13,538 nucleotides of DNA from Rodentolepis nana (lineage: Eukaryota; Platyhelminthes; Cestoda; Cyclophyllidea; Hymenolepididae), in assembly GCA_900617975.1 (NCBI GenBank), contig UZAE01001396.1:1-13538 (forward strand). Direction: 5' to 3'. Under the pieces are notes generated by a model that saw nothing but the letters and a program-made list of their open reading frames with translations, had not been told where the DNA came from and did not search any database. Positions 1-11,300 of this stretch are shown piece by piece (the stretch's first letter is position 1; every line of letters starts with the position of its first letter). Position numbers and translations under genes: made by a program.

Positions 1-170
1 GGGGGGGCAGAAGAGTGATTCACAGATGGAAAGTGGTCGAATATGGCTTACAGTGGGGTCATGGTAGTTTAAAGTCAGAAGTCAACTGCTGGTTTATAGA
101 CTTTTTGCCGTATGGGTATACGTTGCCCAGGGTACGCCACGCGGAGGTAAGTCTATCGACCACTCCACAT
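1..170 (+). repeat. Dispersed repeat, copy A
   Basis: Aligns along its length with copy B near the right edge, in the same orientation. Shared blocks include a cagaagag-gattcacagat block, ggtcgaatatg, catggtagttt, agaagtcaactgc and ttatagactttt, then the cgttgcc and ggaggt blocks. It lacks about 52 nt that copy B has after position ~30. It may extend left of the window. On the minus strand both copies carry a TATAAA hexamer (93-98 here). The family is not recognised; a retroelement LTR or other dispersed repeat is possible. Confidence 0.8.
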
Positions 171-332
171 CAAGAAACAGTTATAAACAAATGGTTCTTC
201 AACATGGCTTTCAGAATTCTTTAAAATGGTTAAATTAAACCTGCTACTGGCATGCAGGAGCCCTTAGTAGGGTGATAGCCAATATCATCAATGATATTAA
301 GACTAATCATTCATATTTTCTTCATGCCATAG
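1..332 (+). other. 3' part of an upstream DNAH2 intron
   Basis: No dynein-like reading frame is present. The stretch ends with the acceptor ttcatgccatag at 321-332, immediately before the AAA2 coding sequence. Its first ~170 nt match a second copy of a repeat near the right edge of the window. The rest (about 171-320) is AT-rich with nothing recognisable. The donor of this intron lies to the left of the window. Confidence 0.7.
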
Positions 333-632
333 GTGTCCTTACTGTTTGAAGTCGAGGACTTATCAGTGGCCTCACCGGCCACTGTCTCTCGAGCTGGTAT
401 GGTATACAATGACGTAGTTGACCTTGGTTGGTGGCCTTATGTTAACTCCTGGCTGGCCAAGAAGGAGTCCAAACCTTTGCAAAACGTCCTAAGGGATCTT
501 TTTGAAAACAACTTCCTCCAAATTCTCCACTTTGTTCTCAACAACTGCAACAAACTCATTCCAGTTAGTGAAACCAATCTCATTATCAGTCTATGTCGTC
601 TATTTGATGGAATATATGGTGATGGAAGCGAG
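333..632 (+). CDS. DNAH2: DNAH2 exon w1: end of AAA2
   Basis: Codes for 100 residues (window residues 1-100), phase 0 at both ends, donor gaggtaca. It carries the conserved AAA2 motif SPATVSR at residues 14-20, followed by AGMVY where axonemal and cytoplasmic dyneins normally have CGMVY or CGMIY. The rest (WWPYVNSWL onward) is the helical segment linking AAA2 to AAA3. The exon begins at the acceptor, not at a start codon, so the protein continues upstream. Confidence 0.9.
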
Positions 633-3600
633 GTACATCTTGTCTATATTAAAATATTGACCAGTAAGAACCGAAAGCGTAAAGCTATTTGCCCATTTAT
701 AGTTTGAAATGCCAGACATAGAGACCTTCAACAGGTTGATTGAGATGCAATTTCAGTTTTGTGTAATCTGGTCAGTGGGATGTGTCGTGGATGAAGACGG
801 TCGAAAGAAGGTCGATTCCTTCATTCGTGAACTTGATGCCAGCTTCCCTAATAAGGATTCGGTCTATGAATTCTTCCTTAACCCAAAATCTCAAACTTGG
901 GTTCATTGGGAAGAAAAACTTCGTGGTGGATGGAAATATGATCCTGAGTAAGTTTTCTTTTTAAATGATTTCATCGCACTCAAATCGTTTACACTATATC
1001 TTTTAATGTTTTAGGCTACCTTTCTACAAGATTTTGGTGCCGACAGTTGATACTGTTCGTTACAACTACCTAGTGAACACCCTTGTTGCAGCCCAAAGTC
1101 CTGTTCTAATCACAGGTCCTGTTGGAACAGGAAAAACATCGGTGGCCCAAGATGTACTCTTCAATCTGGACAAAGAATACTGGTCTTTTCTCATAATTAA
1201 CATGTCTGCACAGGTATGTATTAAAATGGGAGTTGGTTTAAAACCAATTTTCTTTCTCACTTAGACAACCTCAAATAATGTGCAAGACATAATCGAATCC
1301 AGAGTTGAAAAGCGTACCAAAGGAACGTACGTTCCACTTGGAGGTACCAAAATGGTTACTTTCATGGATGATTTAAACATGCCTGTGAAGGATGAATTTG
1401 GTTCACAGCCTCCACTTGAATTAGTTCGCCAATATCTTGATTATGGCTTCTGGTATGATCGGGAAAAGCAATTACCGAAGAGAATACAGCGAATGTTCAT
1501 TTTAGCTGGTATGGGACCCCCTGGGGGTGGTCGTATGCCGATTTCCAAACGGCTCCAATCAAAGTTTAATCAAATCAATGTTACCTTCCCAACTGTAAGT
1601 TCGACTTATCTCAAAATTTCACACCTAAATCAATTCTTGACCAAATTACGAGTTTATATCCTCTTATAGGAGACCAATTTGAAGCAGATATTCGGTAGCA
1701 TGATCAATCAGAAGATGATTGATTTTGATGAGGAGGTTAAATCACTCGGAGATGCAATAACAGATGCTACGATCTCTTTGTACACAGCCATTGTCACCAA
1801 ATTTCTTCCAACTCCAGATCGAATACATTACCTATTCAATCTTCGTGATATTTCAAAGATATACCAAGGCCTTCTTAGGGCAAACGCAATGAAAGTTGAC
1901 TCAAAGCATGCTATGTTACGTTTATGGGTTCATGAAAGTTTCCGTGTATTCGCTGATCGACTTATAAACGCCAAGGATGCAACAATGTTCATTGAACTTC
2001 TGACTGCGCGGCTGGCTCAATACTTTGATCAGACCTTTCACAATATTTGCCCCTCAAGAAATGCGCCGGTATTTACAGAAGTATTGAATAAAGCTGGAAT
2101 TTATGAGGATATTGCGGATGATGATAAATTAAGAAATGGTCTTTACGATTTTATAAATGAATATAACTCAACTCCTGGTGTTATTCCGATGGATCTCGTT
2201 CTATTTAAGGATGCTATTGAACACAGTAGGCTTTATTCCTAATTTGACATTTTCCCGTTTGTCGTTTCCAGGCAACGTGAGCCAATCATTGAGCTATATT
2301 ATTTTCAGCTTGTAGAATACTTCGAGTTGTCAGTCAGCCAAGAGGAAACATGCTCCTGATTGGTGTCGGTGGTAGTGGTCGAAGTAGTTTAACAAAACTC
2401 GCTGCCTATATTTGCCATTTCAGAATATTTACAATTGAAGTGAATAAGAATTACAAGAAGGCTGATTTCCGAGAAGGTAAGTTGTAAAGTCACTTTAATC
2501 ACCATTTGTAAGTAACTGGGATATGATAGCTCACTTCCAAACTATCCCATATTTTCACGACACCAAAGGGCTTATTTCACTAGTTTTGGAGTATGAACAA
2601 TCGGAAAGGGCAAGGAACAGAGTTGCCGTCAAGTTTCCCCAATCAATATCAGATGTCACCTGATGGAAAAGTGGATAGTACGGTGATTACTCACCGGTAC
2701 CCAAGCACTTGAATGTGCACTTTGTTTTCGAATAGGTTGGTCGCCTCATCTGTCAAAAGTGCAGATTAAAGCCTTTAAGTGCATAGACTGACGCCATGGC
2801 TAACCAGAGTACAGACATTACACCGACAGGTGGTTTAATTAAGGCAGTTTGCTCAGGGCGCATTGGATTCCCTGAAAAATTCTTTGTCTACATCTTACCG
2901 AAAGGGCATAATATAAATTGAGTTTTATTATCATCAAGACGATAACCAAACCATGTGAAGGTAACTTCAAGTTCTCGTTAGAATAACGAAAATTCTTTTG
3001 CTCTTGTTCTGATTGCTAATGTTTCCTTTATTAATAACGGGAAGGAAAATGGGTATATATTTAAATTCTAAGAGACACAGTAAAGTAATTTCTTAATCTT
3101 CCACTTACCTATCCTTACATAGCACAAGGTAATTGATGCTAGAGACATTGCCATTCAACTAACACTGAAGTACATTACAATTATGTTCTATCATTGCAAC
3201 GGTCCTATTCTAAAAGTAGATATTGGCTGTCAACATCTGCAATACTTACAACTGAGTTTCTGACCTTTTATTGTTTCTTCATAGACTTGAAGCGCCTTTA
3301 TCGTCAGACCGGTATATCACGTCTTTCCACAATCTTCCTCTTTTCGGATACCCAAGTTGCTGAAGAGTCCTTTATGGAAGACATCAATAACCTACTGAGT
3401 TCTGGAGAGGTACCCAACCTCTTTAAAGCGGACGAGTTCGAAGAAATCTACAATTCAATCATCGATCATGCCAGACGGGAAGGTGTTGATGAATCACCCC
3501 AAGTAAGTGCATGGCCAATACTAGATGGAAACGCGAAGCTTGAATTTGATAGACTCTAAGGCGAATTTTTGTTTTGTCAAAGATCAGCTATTAACAACTT

Positions 3601-6600
3601 GCTATCTCCCTTTTAGTCGGTCTACAGGTACTTCATTGAACGAGTTCGAGCCAACTTGCATATTGTTCTCTGCATGAGTCCTATTGGTGAACCCTTCCGT
3701 GATCGTCTACGAATGTATCCGGGCTTTGTAAATTGTACCACAATTGACTGGTTCAGTGAATGGCCGAATGATGCACTTCTCGAAGTTGCCACTAAGTACC
3801 TAACTGACGTGACCCTCTTTGTTGGAGAAGACGTAAGTCAAATTTCCATTCTACACCTTTCATTGTTTTAATTTGTGAATCGTTTAATAGTTACTGTGGC
3901 ATATTTTACATTTAGGAGCAGCGTATAAACGTAAGTTATTTCTCGTTGAGAAACCTTCTAGTTTGGTTAGTTCTGGTGAATTTTAGTCGTTATTATTTTT
4001 CGTTCATTGGTGGTTTTCTTTTTCAATGATTATGCCTCTCAATACACACATGAGTGAGGATTTGAGGTATCAGGCTCTGCACCAAGCAAGGGAGTTCAAG
4101 TAGCATCTGACAAAGAAAAGACTTATTCCTACAATATGCGGATTAGATTATCGTTGGGCTGCACACAGATATGTGTTCATATTAGGGCAGGAGCTACCTC
4201 GTGACCTGCATATGGAATATGACGGAGGTGGATGGGTGTGGGGAGGAATACGAATGAACTCAATATGGGCAGGAAAAAGTCAAGTCATATCGCCTGATGA
4301 AGATAACGGGGGTGTGTCACTCCTACTTTAGTGTAGAAATAATAAGCAATTCAATTTCTTAGCCCATTCTTGAGTAACCACCGTTAGCTAGTTGGGGTCG
4401 GTTTTGAAATAGCTACCAATTAAGTACATTAAGAGAAATCAGCCGTCTCAGCCTGCAGTTCGAAGTTTCGATTGTGCAAAAGGTCTTTTTCACGAAAATT
4501 TTATCGCGTACTCACGTCACACAGTGTCTGGCATTACTTGATATCAAATTTACAATTACATTTTGCAGAATAAATTGAAGACGGGTGTGGCCCGAGTCTT
4601 TGCGACAATGCATGGTTCAGTAACTCAAATGTCGGAGAGAATGATGGATGAGTTGAGAAGGCGCAACTATGTTACGCCCACCAACTTCCTTGAACTCGTA
4701 TCAGGCTACAAGAGGTGAGTCCCGTTTCGATGTTGCTATTTATTTTATCTGCAATGCTAGTTAAGTGAAATTAATTTCTTCCATTTAGCATGCTTGAATC
4801 AAAGAGGACTGAGCTCACTAACTGGGCCAACAAATTAAGGAGCGGTCTGGGCAAGATTGATGATACTCGGAGCAAAGTTGAAGGTTTGTAAATATGGTGG
4901 ATTCCATTTTTTTTCTTTTCACCACATTAGAGAAATTGACTCAGCCATCAAGTTTCTAAGGCCTTCACAACACCATTGATATGTATAAGGAAAATATAGG
5001 GCAAAATGTGATGCAGGGTATACGGAAGGCAGATAACTGCGATTAAATATTAAAAAAAATAACATAAGAAAGGAAAATTAGCAATTAGGATGGAACAAAG
5101 CGAATTAAATACGGGATAATGAGAAAGATAAGTGAAATCGATTAATTGATGAATAGTTAACTGTTTATAGATCTTGTCTCTCTTCATGCAAATGTAATAT
5201 ATCTTGTAATTATGAGTGAATCAATACTAAATATTATTTTAAAATTGATTAAATTTTTATTTCCGCAGAAATGTCTGAGGAGCTGGAGGAAGCGAAAGAA
5301 AAGGTGGCAGTTTTCCAGAAAGAATGCGATAGCTGTCTGGTCGTCCTAGTTGATCAGAAACGTGAAGCTGACGAACAGACCAAGGTATGAAATCGAGATA
5401 AATATTTCCCAATGAGGCAGCAAAAGTCACTGTTTTGTTATAAATTGGCGCTAAGTGCAAGGCAGCAACTAAAGACAGTTCACACAGAGAATATTTTATA
5501 CGGAGACATTTTCTAGGAGCTGTTTATGAAAACATGTGGCATACGTATATCCATCGTCTTGAGTGATAATTCAATTCAATTCTGAAGCAGATAACCAAGC
5601 AAGAGTGCATGGCCTATGAATGGAATAGGGTTATAAAAAGTGACTTTCAGTGCAGGGGTTAAATACAGAGCCCTATATTCGGGATGATGTTTAAACGATT
5701 TATCTTTGAAGTACCCGGCATCCGATTGTTAGACACTATCTTGAAATGCTGAGTTCAGAATATCAATTAGCGTTTATTTGTTCTGATATTTTCACAGGTT
5801 CTAGTCACCATTTTTTACTTTGATTTTATGATCAACTAATAGAAAAAAGTAGAAAACCAGTATTCCCATTTGCATTTTATTCTCTGCTGAACTTTACTGC
5901 TGCTGAATCATACGATATTCTGACACGTATACTTCAGAAATAGGCTTAAATGTAGAGGCTCAATTGGCAATTGGCCAAAGTAATTCACATGAAATTGCAT
6001 TGATTAGAATAACGCCCATTATGTTCTATGATTTTCAAACATGCATAAACAGGTAAAGAATCGGCTTCGAGGATACTGTAGCGGATTGCTACCTTAGTAA
6101 AGCCTGACCGACTCAGAAATCTCTATGGCAGATTCTCCTGCATCTAGCTAGACTCCCAGAACCAGCTAAGCTATAGCCCAGCTATCAAGGAAACAGACGT
6201 GTAGCACGGAGCACGTTTATTCAGGACGTTTATTGAGGATCAAGTGTATACGCAGGGAGCTACTCATGATCAGGATGGGGATTAGGTTAAACAGGGGTTA
6301 ATGATTGGTCACTGTTTGTACGGTCGCTGCACACAGAGTTGTACGGTCGCACCTCCCAATCCTGGCGAGCAGACATGCAGGCATACGATGACGCACACAG
6401 CGATAACGTGTCTCACAATACACAATGAACCTAGTTTCATAAGGCACTTTTACGATAAAGCGGTGGGCATAAATGCCATAAAAACAATGGACTCCGAATT
6501 CACTCATATGATTATTGAAGATATTGTAAATTTTACGACAAAATTATCCCATTATCTTTGCTAATTTTTAAACCAGTCTGTCACCCTCACGAAAGAAAAA

Positions 6601-8282
6601 ATCAAAGTGGACGAGGCGAAGTGCATGCAAATGGCCGAAGTAGCCCAAGCCGATTTGGCTCAAGCTATGCCAGCCCTAGAGGCAGCTGTCAAAGCGTTGG
6701 AAGGTCTTAATAAGAAGGATATCACTGAAATAAAGTCCTACGGCCAGCCACCCTTATTAGTTCGAAAGGTAAGCTCTGAAGTCTTGTAACAGATTTGCTT
6801 ATAACTCTCCTCTATCTGTTTTAGGTCATGGAAGCTGTGATGATTCTGCGTCAGGCTCCACCTACATGGACAGAATCAAAGAAGCACTTGGCAGAACAGG
6901 ACTTTATTGGTCAGCTTATCAACTTTGACAAGGATCACATAAGTGATAAGACTTTAAAAAAGATTGGTACCTATGTTGTGCAGGACGATTTTACGCCTGA
7001 AACGGTTGGAAAGGTGTCCTTTGCTGCTAAATCACTCTGTATGTGGGTTAGAGCGATTGAGGTGTATGGACGAGTTTATCGTATCGTCGAGCCAAAACGT
7101 CAACGTTTACAACAAGCTGAAGCCATTTTAGCCGAAAAGAGGGCTCAATTGGCGGCTGCTGAAGCAAAATTAGAAGCTCTCATGGCTGAAATGAACCGCT
7201 TACAAAATGAATACAATGAAAAGGTATAAGTTTCCTGTCTTTAATAATAATAATAATATTTTTTATCTAGATGGAACAAAAAGAGGAACTAAGAAAGAAA
7301 GCGGAAAATCTGGAAAAAATGCTTGGGAGAGCGAGAATGTTAGTCGATGATTTAGCTGATGAAAAAGTACGTTGGACTGAGACATTAGCAGACCTTGAAC
7401 GCAAAATCGGTCTTCTTACTGGCGATTGCCTTCTTTCTTCTGGATTCATCTCCTACATGGGCCCATTCCTTTTGAAATATCGAAATGAATTGGTTTCCAA
7501 ATGGATTAAAGCTGTTGATGCGGAGCAAATTCCCAAATCGGATCCTTATTCGTTCACAGAATTTTTATCGGATCCGGCTAAAGTGAGTTCAGCTCAAAGA
7601 TCGTTTATGTTGGGTAAAATTTTATTGATTACTGACTATTCCCTATGCAAGGTTCGAGAATGGAATATCCAGGGCCTTCCCCGTGATTCGTTTTCGATCG
7701 ATAATGGGGTTATCGTCTCTAAGACCACCCGATGGCCGCTCATGATTGACCCTCAGTGTCAAGCAATGAATTGGATCAAGTCAATGGAGGGTGAAAATCT
7801 GAGGGTTATTGATCTTCAGATGAAGAACTACATGCAGATCCTTGCCCAGGCCATTCAAAATGGCTGGCCAGTGCTACTTCAGAACATTTTGAAAACTCTC
7901 GATCCCGGTTTAGATCCTGTTCTGAATAAGTCACTTATCAAATCAGGTGGTGCAGAGCTTATGAGATTGGGAGATAAGGAGGTTGAGTATAACCACGATT
8001 TCAGGTGAGCCTAACTTATCAATTCTAAGAAAGCGTTAAAAATCCTCAAATCCTGGTAAAACCCATTTTTTCTACATATTTAGCATCAAAACGCCTGTCA
8101 TTTGATATAAAATAAATAATTTTTATTCTTTATAATTGCCATTATTACCAATTGAGGAAAACTTGTTAAGGTTACTTAGTTGGAGCCAAATAGCTCCTTT
8201 TATTTAAGTGATACCCTTAATTCGCTGTAAGCCTGTGTAATCCGTGGGAAAAGCGAACTTATAATTTGAACAGTCAGATGAT

Positions 8283-8324
<42 letters not shown>

Positions 8325-11300
8325 TGACCCGTAATGCGGAAGTGACCTGAACGTGGGGGGGGGGATTACATTAGCCCGTCCGTAAATTAGGGCATATGTG
8401 GTCAATAGGGTACATGCTGTTTGTCCCTTAAAATTTACTGTCATGCACTTAACTGGGGACGCATGCCCAATCGTAATAGTTAGAAATATATTTATTTAGA
8501 ATCTTTCATCTCCTTTTTTTGCATTAAATAGGTCCTTTTTTTCTTGCCGTTATTCACTCAAAATTATATTCAAGTAAACAACGTTCAAGTTCGTGTCGCT
8601 CCACTATTCTTACTAGCAGCGTAGGCTTAATCGATTTATATTTAAAGCCCAAGTCCTCATGTTGTATTAACGGAGTTATTGATTTTTATTTGAGGTGATG
8701 CAGGTAAATGAAATCCTATGTGTCATGTCAGAGATCCAGAATAAACTTATTTCTTGGAAAATTAAATTATTTTAAATTTGGAAGGAGCAGAAAGCTGGTC
8801 TATTTACGGATGGGACGTGTTGTAACTAACCACCATTTTTAATTTGAATACTACGAGTATGAATATGTATCTGTGCACATATTGAGCAGGTGATATGAAA
8901 GAAGTATCTGATGTAATCACATATGTTTTCCTTGGATTTTTGATGCTCTGTAATCATTAACCGATTTTGTAAATTGATTGTGAAGTTGGTTATATCTGAA
9001 ACCCAGGGTTTGTTTGCTGTATACCCTACAACTGCGAATGCGATAAAAATGATGATGATGATCATACCCTTTTACCTACGACATGCCATTGAACTCAACT
9101 TAAGAATTTCCTACACGAGGAGGACACAATAAGGGTCCACGGTTTCTGTGTTAATCCATTACAATAGCCAACAATTTTTTGCTATCTTTAATGATCAAAA
9201 CTTGCTCGGGGGGGGGGGGATCAATCTTTTTTCTCCTCTTATTTATTATTCACCAAATTTTTGTGAAGCCTCCAGCACTAAATAAAGTTAAGTATTCGGT
9301 TAATAAGTACAGTCGCATTAATTTTGTTTTTTTTTAGATTTTACATAACAACAAAGTTGTCAAATCCATGTTACCCACCGGAGATTTGCACAAAGACAAC
9401 AGTGGTGAATTTCGCGGTGATGCAAGAGGGCTTAGAAGCTCAGTTACTGGGTATTGTTGTACGCAAGGAAAAGCCCGAATTGGAGGAACAGAAAGACAGT
9501 CTAGTTATGGGTATTGCGAATGGAAAGAAGAAACTAAAAGAACTTGAAGATGAGCTTCTTCTACTCCTGAATGAGACGAAGGGTTCATTGCTTGAAGATG
9601 AGAATCTGTTTGCGACTTTGCAAACATCTAAATCCACTTCAGCTGTGAGTTGAATGAGATTTGAAATCTGGTGCTTACAACATCTTGACGCCTTCATTTT
9701 TACTCATTTAGGATGTAACGGAATTTTTGTCTATATCTGAAAGAACTGAAATGCAGATTGATCAGGCTCGTAACGGTTATCGTCCATGCGCACGACGAGC
9801 CGCTCTTCTCTTCTTTGTTTTGAATGATCTTGGTTCCATTGATCCTATGTATCAATTCGCTCTGGATACATATATCGACTTGTTCACGCTGAGCATAGAG
9901 AAGAGCCAGCGTTCACAACGATTTGCTGAAAGGATCGAGCATTTGAATAGCTACCACACTTATGCTGTATATCGTTACACATGTCGTGGTTTGTTTGAAC
10001 GCCACAAACTACTCTTCTCCTTCCAAATCTGTATGAAAGTCCTGGAAGAGTTGGGTAAAATCAACATGGAAGAATACTTGTTCTTCCTTCGTGGAGGAAT
10101 TGTTCTAGACCGTGCTCATCAGATGGATAACCCAGTTCAAAATTGGTTATCTAGTCTCTCTTGGGACAATATTACTGAGTTAAGTAAACTATCCAATTAT
10201 CGTGGAATTGTCAATTCATTTGAACAGTACCCTAGAGATTGGCATATTTGGTATTCGTCAAATGAACCAGAAACCTCCAAATTACCCGGTGAATGGGAGA
10301 ATAGGGCAACGGAATTTCAACGAATGCTTATTGTGCGCTCATTGAGGCCTGATCGTGTAACATTCTGTGCTACTGAATTCATAACGAATAATATGGGAAG
10401 ACAGTTTGTTGAGCCTCCAGTACTGGACATGAGAAGTGTAAGTTTGGTTGTAGTTTGGCAACTTTGTCTGTTTAGGTGGTTGAAGACAGCTCTTGCAGAA
10501 GTCCTCTAATATTTGTACTGTCCCCGGGCGTTGATCCAACGGCAGGTCTTCTGCAAATGGCTGAGGCATTGGGAATGGGTAAACGCTTCACAGCTCTTTC
10601 TCTAGGTCAAGGTCAAGCCCCAATAGCCACGAGGTTGATCGAAGAGGGTATGAAAGATGGAAAGTGGGTCTTCTTGGCTAATTGTCACCTATCCTTGTCG
10701 TGGATGCCCGAACTTGATAAATTGGTGGAACAAATGGGAAATGACCAAACTCACAATGAATTCCGATTGTGGCTTTCGTCTAACCCTAGCCCACAATTCC
10801 CTATTTCTATCCTTCAAGCCGGCATAAAAATGACTACTGAACCGCCTAAGGGTATTCGAGCTAATATGAAGCGCCTTTATAATATAATTAGCGTAAGTTA
10901 TTCTCTTTGGTTGCTACTGATTTAGTATAAGTAGAATGTCAAGTCTTATTTTTACCGTTTATAGGAAGACCAGTTTTCTGCCTGCTCAAGGCCTGAGAAA
11001 TACAAGAAATTGCTCTTTTCTCTTTGTTTCTTCCACTCGACCCTACTAGAGCGTCGTAAATTTGGTATGTTGGGGTGGAATGTCATCTATCAATTCAATG
11101 ACGCCGATTTTGAAGTGTCCGAAAATATATTGACTACATATTTGGATCAATATGATGATACTCCATGGGAAGCTTTGCGATACCTGATTGCGGGGATTAA
11201 TTATGGTGGCCATGTGACAGATGACTGGGATAGACGTCTACTTCTCACTTATATAGATGGTTACTTCAGTGAAAATGTGCTATCTGAGGCTTTCTACAAA

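Larger units (their letters stand above)
8005..9337 (+). other. Longest DNAH2 intron (1333 nt)
   Basis: Runs from gtgagc to an acceptor preceded by nine T (tttttttttag). It contains a TG microsatellite and two long G runs, listed separately. The rest is A/T-rich with no recognisable exon, RNA gene or transposon protein. Confidence 0.85.

Noticed and set aside
15..224. Open stretch on + strand at the left edge as an upstream dynein exon
   Set aside because: It lies in the dispersed repeat shared with the right edge and has no similarity to the dynein AAA2 region that should precede exon w1.
2309..2320. Acceptor at tgtag (2311-2314), just inside the AAA4 exon
   Set aside because: Using it shifts the frame away from RILRVVSQPRGN; the upstream cag at 2306-2308 gives the correct phase.
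6301..6564. 87-codon + strand open stretch inside the CC1 intron as an exon
   Set aside because: No dynein similarity, and flanking exons join in phase (K to S) to give the expected CC1 helix without it.
8826..9065. Minus-strand open stretch with an Ile-rich start (MIIIIIF) as a membrane protein
   Set aside because: The Ile run comes from a short GAT repeat at about 9048-9061; it is intronic, A/T-rich and has no other support.
9440..9697. Minus-strand open stretch rich in Ser
   Set aside because: It is the antisense shadow of the buttress coiled-coil exon; the Ser run mirrors Glu/Leu/Lys codons.
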